Part shown: positions 24,009-35,655 of the stretch, piece by piece
Layout: every line of letters starts with the position of its first letter
Numbering within the stretch: position 1 is the first letter of the stretch
Made by a program: the position numbers and the translations under genes
NCBI RefSeq assembly: GCF_000189635.1
Contig: NW_002476303.1
Location: 1-64,000 of the forward strand
DNA: 64,000 nt
Source of the DNA: Tetrahymena thermophila SB210
Lineage: Eukaryota > Ciliophora > Oligohymenophorea > Hymenostomatida > Tetrahymenidae
Direction of reading: 5' to 3'
Notes under the pieces: model-generated
Databases searched by the model: none
The model's input: the letters and a program-made list of their open reading frames with translations, nothing else
Told to the model about the DNA's origin: nothing

Positions 24009-24068
<60 letters not shown>
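24009..24068. repeat. GATA tetranucleotide microsatellite
   Basis: About 15 uninterrupted GATA units. This is the cleanest simple-sequence repeat in the window and probably length-polymorphic. Confidence 0.95.
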
Positions 24069-24909
24069 AATTCGATGAATCAATCATATATAATAATTAA
24101 AAGTTAAATATTTATATTTATTTAATCATAATATTTATTTTATACTTTAAAGCAATTCTTCAATAACAAGTTAATTATGTCTTTATATTGTTTCGATATT
24201 TAATTTTTTTTTAATTTATGAGTATAAATTTAATTTATTTGACATTAATTCATTAAGGGATAAATTAATATGTTTAAGAATTTAATTTATATGTAAATTT
24301 TTACTACAAATTCTTTTTTTCTTAAGAAAAATTTAAAAATTAATTATTAATTGCCCCCAAATCCTTCCTGTATATTGTCTACTCAACTTCACAAAATTTA
24401 GCTAAATTTAAAATTTTAAATGTAAAAAAATTATTTATTTTTGATTATAATTCTATTATAAAATATCAAAATCAGATTTTTTATTTATTTATTTAATAAA
24501 AATCTATTTTATAATAAGTGGCATGCAAACCACGAAATTTTTGTATGGTATTTGCTATAATTCAAGATATTATAAATATTCCTAAAATTACAGAGCTAAA
24601 ACAGAAAAATCAATTTTTTTTATAATATCTAAGAACATTAACTACTAGAATTTTTTCAAATATGACTAAATAAATAACTGGCCATCTACTAATTCCTAAT
24701 ATATTTTTAAGAATATGTTTTGAATACAAATATTAAGTTAAAATAATGAATGTTAAATTAATTTTGTTGTGATATCTCTTCATAAAACCAAATATATAAA
24801 TTAATATTTGATTATTTATTATCAATTTTATTTGCTATTTTTATCCATTTATTATTAATTAATTAATTAAATTCCATAAATTGCTATTCAATATTTTTGA
24901 AAAAAATAA

Positions 24910-27900
24910 ATGATATAATAGATTTAAAAATATAACAAATTGGAAAAAGTAATTATTAATTATTTTATTAATATCCTTTAAATTTATATAAATTAATAAA
25001 AAAAGTTTTTAAGCTCTTCTCTTTTGTCTCATTAGGTTCTCGATATTAATCTCAAGTATATTTTATTTATAATTATTATTTATATTATTATTAATATTTT
25101 TTATATATTTAACTTTCAATTTATTTAAATAAATAATTTTTGTAAAAGAAATTATCATCATTATTCATTGATTTTTATTAAAACAAAAATTTTTAAACAT
25201 TTTAACTTAATTTTCATTCGAATTTTTAATTATTTATTATTCATCTTTTATTATTTGATATTTTTTCTTCATTTTTTCCTATTAAAACTTAAATTTAATA
25301 AAAGCAGTTTATTAATTTTTGATTGCAATATTTTTAATTATAAAAGTTAATTTAAAACATTAAAGCTCTTTTAATTTATTTGATTTATTTTGCTTTTTCT
25401 TTTTATTATGATTTTTTTTTTTTTCATTCTTTGTTAATTTTATTAATTATTAATTAATCATATTATTTCATATTTTTTCTTTATTTTTTCCTTAAAAATA
25501 ACTAGAATTAAATGCCTATTTAATTTATAAAAGGCAAAATGTAATATATCTTAATAACATAATAAATAAAGCTAAATTATATTAAATCAGCTTTATTTTT
25601 GAGTTTTTAGCAATTTACAAAATGCAAAATTTGAAATAATATACATAGTATATTCTAACAACATATCATTTTTTTTGAAAAAAATAAATTTTGAAAAATT
25701 TTACGAAAAAAATAATTCATAAAAAATATTTTAAATTTTAATTTTATAAAATGTAAAAACAGAAATATATAAAACTCGTTTTTTGTAAATTTGTATGGCA
25801 ACTTGCTCTATTTAATGATATCATTTTTCTTCAATATTTAAAAAGTTAGATTTACTATACTTAAATTGGTGATAAAGGTGCATCAAGCTTAGGTTCTGGT
25901 TTAGCAAATTGCATTAATCTCTCAAATTTGTCACTTTAACTTACGTAAAAACAGTTTATTTGTTTTGGATTGTGATATTTTGAATTATAAAAACTCTCAT
26001 TTCTTTTTCTTTTTATTATGTTTGCTTTTTTTTTGTTCTTTCTTTGTACTCATCATTTTATTTTCAACTTTTGCTTTTTTTATCAATTAATTAATCTTAT
26101 TATTTCATATTCTTTCTTCATTTTTTCCTTCTAAATAATTATTTAATGATATATTTTTTCTTCAATATTTAAAAAGTTAAAAATAAATTGGTGCAAAGGG
26201 TGCATCATGCTTAGGTTCTGCTTTAGCAAATTGCATTAATCTCTCAAATTTGACACTATTCATGAGGTAAAAACAGTTTATTTATTTTGGATTGTGATAT
26301 TTTGAATTATAAAAACTCTCATTTCTTTTTCTTTTTATTGTGTTTACTTTTTTTTGTTCTTTCTTTGTACTCATCATTTTATTTTCAACTTTTGCTTTTT
26401 TTATCAATTAATTAATCTTATTATTTCATATTCTTTCTTCATTTTTTCCTTCTAAATAATTATTTAATGATATATTTTTTCTTCAATATTTAAAAAGTTA
26501 CAATTAAATTGGTGATGAAGGCGCATCAGGCTTAGGTTCTGGTTTAGCAAATTGCATTAATCTCTCTAATTTGTCACTTTAACTTACGTAAAAACAGTTT
26601 ATTTGTTTTGGATTATGATATTTTTAATTATAAAAACTAATTTAAAACAATAAAGCTCTCATTTCTTTTTATTTTTATTGTGCTTGCTTTTTTTTTTGTT
26701 CTTTCTTTGTTAACTTAACTCATCATTTTATTTTCAACTATTGCTTTTATTATCAATTAATTAATCTTATTATTTCATATTCTTTCATCATTTTTCCCTT
26801 CTAATTAACTATTTAATGATATATTTTTTCTTCAATATTTAAAAAGTGACAATAAAATTGGTGCAAAGGGTGCATCAGGCTTAGGTTTTGGTTTAGCAAA
26901 TTGCATTAATCTCTCAAATTTGTCACTTTAACTTAAGTAAAAACAGTTTATTTGTTTTCGATTGTGATATTTTGAATTATAAAAACTCTCATTTCTTTTT
27001 CTTTTTATTGTGTTTACTTTTTTTTTGTTCTTTCTTTTTACTCATCATTTTATTTTCAACTTTTGCTTTTTTTATCAATTAATTAATCTTATTATTTCAT
27101 ATTCTTTCTTCATTTTTTCCTTCTAAATAATTATTTAATGATATATTTTTTCTTCAATATTTAAAAAGTTACAATTAAATTGGTGATGAAGGTGCATCAG
27201 GCTTAGGTTCTGGTTTAGCAAATTGCATTAATCTCTCTAATTTGGAACTTGACATAAGGTAAAAACAGTTTATTTGTTTTGGATTGTGATATTTTGAATT
27301 ATAAAAACTAATTTAAAACAATAAAGCTCTCTTTTCTTTTTCTTTTTATTGTACTTGCTTTTTTTTGTTCTTTCTTTGTTAATTTAACTCATTATTTTAT
27401 TTTCAACTTTTGTTTTTATTATCAATTAATTAATCTTATTATTTCATATTCTTTCTTCATTTTTTCCTTCTAATTAACTATTTAATTATATATTTTTTCT
27501 TCAATATTGAAAAAGTGACATTGAAATTGGTGCAAAGGGTGCATCAGGCTTAGGTTCTGGTTTAGCAAATTGCATTAATCTCTCAAATTTGTCACTTTAA
27601 CTTACGTAAAAATAGTTTATTTGTTATGGATTATGTTATATTGAATTATAAAAACTAATTTAAAATAATAAAGCTCTCATTTCTTTTTATTTTTATTTTG
27701 CTTGCTTTTTTTTCTTCTTTCTTTGTTAATTTAACTCATCATTTTATTTTCAACTTTTGCTTTTATTGTAAATTAATTAATATTATTATTTCATATTCTT
27801 TCATCATTTTCCCCTTCTAATTAACTATTTAATGATATATTTTTTCTTCAATAAATAAAAAGTAGGAATAAAATTGGTGATGAAGGTGCATCAGGCTTAG

Positions 27901-30900
27901 GTTCTGGTTTAGCAAATTGCATTAATCTCTCAAATTTGTAACTTGACATAACGTAAAAACAGTTTATTTGTTATAGATTGTGATATTTTGAATAATAAAA
28001 ACAAATTTAAAACAATAAAGCTCTCATTTCTTTTTCTTTTTATTGTCCTTGCTTTTTTTTGTTTGTTCTTTCTTTGTTAATTTAACTTATCATTTTATTT
28101 TCAACTTTTGCTTTTATTATCAATTAATTAATCTTATTATTTCATATTCTTTCATCATTTTTCCCTTCTAATTAACTATTTAATGATATATTTTTTCTTC
28201 AATATTTAAAAAGTGACAATAAAATTGGTGATGAAGGTGCATCAGGCTTAGGTTCTGGTTTAGCAAATTGCATTAATCTCTCAAATTTGTAACTTGACAT
28301 AACGTAAAAACAGTTTATTTGTTTTAGATTGTGATATTTTGAATAATAAAAACAAATTTAAAATAATAAAGCTCTCATTTCTTTTTCTTTTTATTGTCCT
28401 TGCTTTTTTTTGTTTGTTCTTTCTTTGTTAATTTAACTTATCATTTTATTTTCAACTTTTGCTTTTATAATCTATTAATTAATCTTATTATTTCATATTT
28501 TTTCTTCATTTTTTCCTTCTATTTAACTATTTATTGAAATATTTTTTCTTCAATATTTAAAAAGACGTAATAAAATTGGTGATGAAGGTGCATCAGGCTT
28601 AGGTTCTGGTTTAGCAAATCTCTCAAATTTGACACTTCGCCTTGAGTAAAAACAGTTAATTTGTTTTGGATTATGTCATTTTGAATTATAAAAACTAATT
28701 TAAAATAATAAAGCCCTTATTTCTTTTATTTTTATTTTGCTTGCTTTTTTTTTTGTTCTTTCTTTGTTAACTTAACTCATCATTTTATTTTCAACTATTG
28801 CTTTTATTATCAATTAATTAATCTTATTATTTCATATTCTTTCCTCATTTTTTCCTTCTAATTAGCTATTTAATGATATATTTTTTCTTCAATATTGAAA
28901 AAGTGACAATGAAATTGGTGCAAAGGGTGCATCAGGCTTAGGTTCTGGTTTAGCAAATTGCATTAATCTCTTAAATTTGTAACTCTACAATAAGTAAAAA
29001 CAGTTTATTTGTTTTGGATTGTGATATTTTGAATTATAAAAACTAATTTAAAACAATAAAGCTCTCTTTTCTTTTTCTTTTTATTTTGCTTGCTTTTTTA
29101 TTTTGTTCTTTCTTTCTTAGTTAATTTAACTCATCATTTTATTTTCAACTTTTACTTTTATTATCAATTAATTAATCTTATTATTTCATATTCTTTCTTA
29201 ATTTTTTCCTTCTAATTAACTATTTAATGATATATTTTTTCTTCAATATTTAAAAAGTGGCTATGAAATTGGTGATGAAGGTGCATCAGGCTTAGGTTCT
29301 GGTTTAGCAAATTGCATTAATCTCTCTAATTTGGAACTTTAACTTTGGTAAAAACAGTTTATTTGTTTTGGATTGTGATATTTTGAATAATAAAAACTAA
29401 TTTAAAACAATAAAGCTCTCTTTTCTTTTTCTTTTTATTGTGCTTGCTTTTTTTTGTTTGTTCTTTCTTTGTTAATTTAACTTATCATTTTATTTTCAAC
29501 TTTTACTTTTATTATCAATTAATTAATTATTATTTCATATTCTTTCTTAATTTTTTCATTCTAATTAACTATTTAATGATATATTTTTTCTTCAATATTT
29601 AAAAAGTGGCAATAAAATTGGTGATGAAGGTGCATCAGGCTTAGGTTCTGGTTTAGCAAATTGCATTAATCTCTCAAATTTCAGACTTTTACTTATGTAA
29701 AAACAGTTTATTTGTTTTGGATTGTGATATTTTGAATTATAAAAACTAATTTAAAACAATAAAGCTCTCATTTCTTTTTCTTTTTATTGTCCTTGCTTTT
29801 TTTTTGTTCTTTTTTGATAATATATAAGAGGAAAAGTGTGGTCTGACTATTAATTTTTATATTAGTTTTTTTAAACAAAATTATAACATTATATTATAAT
29901 TTTGTTTAAAAAAACTAGTCTAAAAAATTAATCTCCAGACCACACTTTTCCTCTTATATGTTAATTTAACTCATCATTTTATTTTCAACTTTTTCTTTTT
30001 TTATCAATTAATTAATCTTATTATTTCATATTCTTTCTTCATTTTTTCCTTCTAAATAATTATTTAATGATATATTTTTTCTTCAATATTTAAAAAGTTA
30101 CAATTAAATTGGTGCAAAGGGTGCATCATGCTTAGGTTCTGGTTTAGCAAATTGCATTAATCTCTCAAATTTGACACTATTCATGAGGTAAAAACAGTTT
30201 ATTTGTTTTGGATTGTGATATTTTGAATTATAAAAACTAATTTAAAACAATAAAGCTCTCATTTCTTTTCTTTTTATTGTGCTTGCTTTTTTTTTGTTCT
30301 TTTTTTGTTAATTTTACTCATCATTTAATTTTTAACTTTTGCTTTTATTATCAATTAATTAATCTTATTATTTCATATTCTTTCTTCATTTTTTCCTTCT
30401 AATTAACTATTTAATGAAATATTTTTTCTTCAATATTTAAAAAGAGGCAATAAAATTGGTGATGAAGGTGCATCAGGCTTAGGTTCTGGTTTAGGAAATT
30501 GCATTAATCTCTCAAATTTGTAACTCGAAATAAGGTAAAAACAGTTTGTTTGTTTTGGATTGTGATATTTTGAATTATAAAACTAATTTAAAACAATAAA
30601 GCTCTCATTTCTTTTTCTTTTTATTGTCCTTGCTTTTTTTTGTTTGTTCTTTCTTTGTTAATGTAATTTATCATTTTATTTTTAAGTTTTGCTTTTATTA
30701 CCAATTAAATAATCTTATTATTTTATATTCTTTTTTCATTTTTTCTTTCTAATTAACTATTTAATAATATATTTTTTCTTCAAAATTTAAAAAGTGACAA
30801 TAAAATTGGTGATGAAGGTGCATCAGGCTTAGGTTCTGGTTTAGCAAATTGCATTAATCTCTCATATTTGTCACTTGAACTTACGTAAAAACAGTCTATT

Positions 30901-31877
30901 TGTTTTGGATTGTGATATTTTGAATTATAAATTTAAACAAAAAAGCTCACTTTTCTTTTTCTTTTTATTGTGCTTGCTTTTTTTTTTTTCTTCTTTCTTT
31001 TTTAATTTAACTCATCATTTTATTTTCAACTTTTGCTTTTATAATCAATTAATTAATCTTATTATTTCATATTCTTTCCTCATTTTTTCCTTCTAAATAA
31101 TTATTTAATGATATATTTTTTCTTCAATATTTAAAAAGTGACAATAAAATTGGTGATGAAGGTGCATCAAGCTTAGGTTCTGGTTTAGCAAACTGCATTA
31201 ATCTCTCAAATTTGTCACTTTAACTTAAGTAAAAACAGTTTATTTGTTTTGGATTGTGATATTTTGAATTATAAAAACTAATTTAAAACAATAAAGCTCT
31301 CATTTCTTTTTATTTTTATTGTGCTTGCTTTTTTTTTGTTCTTTCTTTGTTAACTTAACTCATCATTTTATTTTCAACTATTGCTTTTATTATCAATTAA
31401 TTAATCTTATTATTTCATATTCTTTCTTCATTTTTTCCTTCTAATTATCTATTTAATGATATATTTTTTCTTCAATATTTAAAAAGTAGGAATGAAATTG
31501 GTGATGAAGGTGCATCAGGCTTAGGTTCTGGTTTAGCAAATTGCATTAATCTCTCTAATTTGGAACTTTGCCTTGAGTAAAAACAGTTTATTTTTTTTGG
31601 ATTGTATTATTTTGAATTATAAAAACTAATTTAAAACAAAAAGTTTTTTGAATTTTTTGATTTATTTTTTATCTTTTTTATTAGACTAATGTTATTTTAT
31701 TTATTTATTTAAGAAATAATTTTTAATTTAAAAGTTGATTATATTTGATATTTATTTAAAATTTACACAAATTTATTATAAATTTTTAGCTCAATAAATG
31801 AACAATAGTAATTCAAAGTAATAAGCAAGTATCTTAAATCAAAAAGATTAGTTGTCTTTTAAATCAAATTCTGTTGA
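24910..31877 (+). CDS. LRR (RNI-like) protein, 20 exons, gene B
   Basis: Predicted 568-residue paralogue of gene A. Exon 1 (24910-24948) encodes MIQQIQKYNKLEK and ends in phase 0; exon 2 (25006-25055) encodes FLSSSLLSHQVLDINL and ends in phase 2. Seventeen repeat exons follow (25846-31576), then a terminal exon (31790-31877) with the tail motif KSKRLVVF and a TGA stop. All exons together sum to 569 codons with no internal TGA. Upstream sequence (from about 24640), exon 2, the long first-array intron and the downstream sequence all match the gene A locus, so A and B arose by segmental duplication and then changed repeat number. Reading through the last repeat donor would instead stop at 31746, so the 3' end is slightly uncertain. 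Confidence 0.72.
25846..31576 (+). repeat. Array of 17 LRR exon-intron units of gene B
   Basis: Repeat exons are 25846-25944 (99 nt), 26177-26266, 26498-26587, 26847-26936, 27169-27258, 27516-27605, 27863-27952, 28214-28303, 28565-28645 (81 nt), 28904-28993, 29258-29347, 29607-29696, 30098-30187, 30445-30534, 30795-30884, 31139-31228 and 31487-31576. Two recurrent exon variants occur: GDEGASGLG and GAKGASGLG, from GATGAAGG versus GCAAAGGG. Introns share almost complete sequence and the same 3' end. The 81-nt exon lacks exactly three codons (Cys-Ile-Asn) and the 99-nt exon has three extra near its start, so length changes respect the frame. Confidence 0.88.
29822..29959. mobile_element. 138-bp near-perfect palindromic insertion in an array intron
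   Basis: Two arms of about 69 nt form an inverted repeat with almost no spacer. It starts ATATAAGAGGAAAAGTGTGG and ends with its complement CCACACTTTTCCTCTTATAT. Arms differ at only a handful of positions. The sister introns have the same flanking sequence (TTCTTT... and GTTAATTTAACTC) without it, so it is an insertion specific to this unit, consistent with a foldback or MITE-type element. Transcribed in the intron, it would form a long hairpin RNA. Confidence 0.8.
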
Positions 31878-34062
31878 TAAGCAAATGGCGAAATAAGAAG
31901 AATAAATAATAAATGTTTAAATAATTGAATATTAAAGGTTTTTTTATTTTTTAATATTTTGAAAAAGTTTTTTTTACCTAAAATATATTAGATTTTATTA
32001 TTGTTTTTTATTATAAATATCATTCATATTTATTTTTGTAAGTAAATAAATTGTTTATAAAAATTAATAAATTAAAAAATTAAATTAACTTAAATAAATT
32101 AATTCCTCTTAAACAAACCCTCGTTTCTCTAAAAACGATCAAATAATTTAAAACTTTTAGTGTTATATTATATCTTATGAAATTATATAAATACCAAGCT
32201 TTTAAATTCCAGTTTTATATATTTTAATCTGAAATATTATCCATCAATCATATTTCTATCCTTTTTTTATTTACCGTGATTAATTAGATACCATAATTTA
32301 AATAAAACCGCATAGAGAAATCAAATTTTATTTTTTATTAATACTTAAAAAAATAAATTTAAATTAAAAAATTTTTGAATTAATAAGGATATAAAGTTTA
32401 TAAAACAATTATATAACATTAGTTTATAAGATTGTATATCTATCTATTTTTACAAAGATTAATTTGAATGAGAAGTATCTTAAAACTAAAACGCAAATAA
32501 ATCAAGAAACTTCTAAATAATTTGAGTAAAATATAAATTATGTTTGTTAATAAAATTTAGCTAGTTAGCTTATTTTCCATAATAATATTCTTTCTAAAAT
32601 TAATTGTTTAATACGCTAAAAACGCATTTATAAATATGCATATTTTGGAAATAAAAATAGTACTAATGACGAATTAAAATTGTAAATTGATTAATTATAA
32701 ATTAATGATTTAATGGTATGATTATTCAATACATAAATTGATAGATAGCTATAAAACAAAGTGTTCAAAAAGAATTTCATAGGAAATTCTTTAAAAATAT
32801 TAACATGTATTAATAAAATTTTAATGCTTTTATATTTTAAAATAGTTAGGAAAATAAACTATCCCTTGTTTCATATTTAAAAAATATCCCAAATTATTTA
32901 TATTTAATTATTTAGATCGCATGGCAGAATTACAATTTATAAAGCAAAAGAAAATGAGAAAATTTTATTTTGCTTTAAATTTGTTTAAATTAATAGATAA
33001 TCTAAATACATTTGAAATTATCACATTAAAATATTCTTCCTGTTTTGTTAACATCTATTAGTATCTGTTTAGGTTGATTTATACTTAGTATTCGGCCTTC
33101 ATCTGATATACAAGTTAATTTTTTTAAAATATCAAATTGAATGATAAACTATTCAAAAAACAGATAAATTTCCCTGTTTTTCCATGATATTTTGTTCCAA
33201 ATTCAAATTAATATAAATATGGGCATTAAATTTTGAGCAAATTTTTAACACAATCAAAATATTGTTAAAGAATCTTAATTGGTATTTATTATACAAATTG
33301 AGTGAGCACTGATTTATATCGAACTATTTAGCTTTAGAATTATAAATAGAATCTTAAAAGAGCCAAATTAATACAAATATTTTTTATTTAGAGTTGCTTT
33401 TTTCAAGTATGAATAACTTTTTACATTGTAAATAATTAAAAGATTGTAGGAAAAAGGAAATATTACATATTACGACTAGAAAATTCAAATTAAAGATATG
33501 ATGATAAAAAACATTGACTATTTCAATAGTATTTTAGCTTTTTAAGAAAAAAGAAAGACTCCTAAAAAGGATTTATAAAGTTTAGTCGAATAATTAATAC
33601 GTATTAATAAAAAATAGATTAGATAGAATACTCAAAAATTTTCTTTTAATTGGTGATGTATTAATTAAGAATTCTTCCAAACAACAATCGAATTCCTAAA
33701 ATAGAAAATTTTTTTGGCTTTGATTGTTTTTTTTAAAAAAAATTAATGTACCTTAAATAATTCTTATTTATTATCATTCTTCTATTATTACAAAGCGATT
33801 AAATAAATAAATAAATTATTCTAATCAGCAAGCTAATCAAATAATAAATAATCTTTTCTTAATTTCTTTTCTCTTATACATACATATTCATTAATTCATT
33901 GATGCATGCACTCACTTAATAATAACTCAAGTCTTTTCTTGTATTTAAATCTTATAAAAAAAAAATTAAAATAACGATCAAAAACTCTTTTTATAAGCAA
34001 GTAGGTCTTCTTCTTTTAAAAACAGACAAAGACAAGCAAATCCCTAGTATAATCCTAATAGT
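31878..34062. other. Intergenic, no gene recognised
   Basis: About 2.2 kb, AT-rich throughout. The first 250 bp still match the sequence downstream of gene A (16557-16800). The remainder shows no sustained codon structure, no tRNA and no repeat. The last few hundred bases must include the promoter and 5' UTR of the TMEM135-like gene. Confidence 0.5.
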
Positions 34063-34975
34063 ATGGATTTAAATAACAAAAAGAAAATTAGTATTTTGCA
34101 GTGCTTCTTTAAAGGGAAGACTGTACACTGCAATCACAGCGGAAGCTGCTTTAAAAACGCTATTCAAGGACTGCTTAAATCCTTCGGTTTAGGGTTTATA
34201 ATTAAGTCAGCAGTACATTTTTTAACTTGTATGATTTCAAAAAAGAAGCAGCAAAATTTAATTTAAGGATTCTTTTAGAAAGATTTCTATTATTTATCAC
34301 TATTTTTCTGCTCATAAACATGTCTGCTAAAGGCAATTTAGTGCTTACTCAGATTTATCACTCAAAAGGAAAGTGGATTTAATTCATTTTTAAGTGGGTT
34401 TTTAGCTTCATACGCAGCAATGTATTTCTACTAAAATAAAACAAACCTCTACAATTGGAGAATGCTCGCATACATGAGAGTCATCGAAGGCATCTACTAC
34501 TAGCTAGTAAATTAACTGAATTAAATTGTTTTTTTGATAATAATTAAATTTTGTTGGGATTGTTTAATTTAGCAAATTAAAAATTATTTTTTAAATCACT
34601 TCATCTTGTTTTACAATTTTAAATCTAATGTAAATTCTTTGTAAACAATCACATTTGAATTCCCACAATTAAATATTGATTAATTGTCTTTAATAATAAT
34701 ATAAGACAAATGTGTTATTCATACTTTAACAATTTTTTAATGAAATATAGGTAAATAGAGGTTATATACAAAAGAAATCATTCCATTTCTCACTGATGTA
34801 CTCAGTTGGAAGCTTTTTATTATCATATAGCATGTTTCATGAAAGCCGTATAGCTTTACCAGACGTTATCAAGCTTTATGGAACTTTTCAAAATTTAACT
34901 CCTGATGAAAAAATCTTTCACTATGTTATGCTTGAAAAAGCATAAAAAAAGTTTGAAGCATAAGGATTAGAATGA
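34063..34975 (+). CDS. TMEM135-like membrane protein
   Basis: Two exons (34063-34506, 34751-34975; 222 residues). The protein aligns by eye with the C-terminal half of TMEM135: a cysteine-histidine motif near the start (HCNHSGSCFKNAIQGLL, compare the CKHYEDNC region of animal TMEM135), then an amphipathic GFIIKSAVHFL segment, a FLSGFLASYAAMYFY membrane segment, and the MRVIEGIYYQLVNRGYI and SVGSFLLSYSMFHE stretches. TMEM135 proteins act at peroxisomes, mitochondria and lipid droplets in lipid handling; the animal protein is about 458 residues, so this is a half-length version lacking the N-terminal bundle. No in-frame ATG precedes 34063. The phase-0 intron starts GTAAATTAAC and ends AAATATAG. 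Confidence 0.75.
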
Positions 34976-35655
34976 GATAAATTTAAATTATTTAAAGTAT
35001 ACTTAAAATTAGAACTTTAATACTACTATATTTATAAATAAATTAATTACTTTCTTCCATTACTCCATTTTTATATTTTAGAGCGTATAAAAAATTATAA
35101 TATTATATTTTAACTTACAAAAAGATATTCTATTTTTAATTAATTTATTTTTCAAATAATAATCTCTTTTTCTAATAAATTCAAACATTATACTATTTTT
35201 CTTTTGAATCTTAAATATAAATGCTTTCTTTAAACAAAATAAGAAGAAATAAAAGCAAAATAAAATATCACTATTTTATTTCATATATTTGTATTAAAAA
35301 TTAAATATATTTGAAATTGTTACGAAGCAATTAAATTGAAGAATAATATATTTTTCTCAATTATTTTTGACTATAAAATTATATAATAAACTAATCACAT
35401 AATTATAAACATTAATTTTTTAATATATTTTAAATTAAAAATTTCTAAAAAATTTAGGATTTATGATATTTTATGAGGAAAGAGCTTTATTTTTTAGAAT
35501 AATTACATTTATGTAAAAATGATAAAATATTTTAATTTTTAGATGTATTTAATCAATATTCAAAAAGTATTTTTATTAGATATTAAAATATTTTTTAAAA
35601 ATTAATATGCACTTTTATTTGTAAAAAATAATTAATGGATTAAATAAAAATATTT
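34976..35655. other. Convergent intergenic region
   Basis: 680 bp between the 3' ends of the TMEM135-like and tubulin-like genes. AT-rich, nothing recognised. Confidence 0.5.

Larger units (their letters stand above)
22034..24909. other. Intergenic 2.9 kb with low-complexity tracts
   Basis: No confident gene. It contains a possible LRR-derived relic (22627-22941), a purine-rich plus-strand tract of AAAG-type repeats (about 23120-23330), a minus-strand TGA-free frame without a good start (about 23640-23830), a GATA microsatellite (24009-24068), and from about 24640 the duplicated upstream region of LRR gene B. Confidence 0.5.

Noticed and set aside
25168-25350. Plus-strand frame with hydrophobic F/I/L-rich translation
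   Set aside because: It lies in the T-rich long intron of gene B, equivalent to noncoding sequence in gene A; the hydrophobicity is what T-rich DNA always encodes.
30875-31096. Plus-strand frame inside array B
   Set aside because: It spans the end of an LRR exon and the T-rich intron in a different frame; a shadow of the array.
12560-31576. Regular spaced repeats of about 330-345 bp that might be read as a CRISPR array or satellite
   Set aside because: The conserved part includes a translatable 90-nt exon with LRR consensus and correct splice sites, and the spacers are themselves conserved introns; the genome is a ciliate, so CRISPR does not apply.
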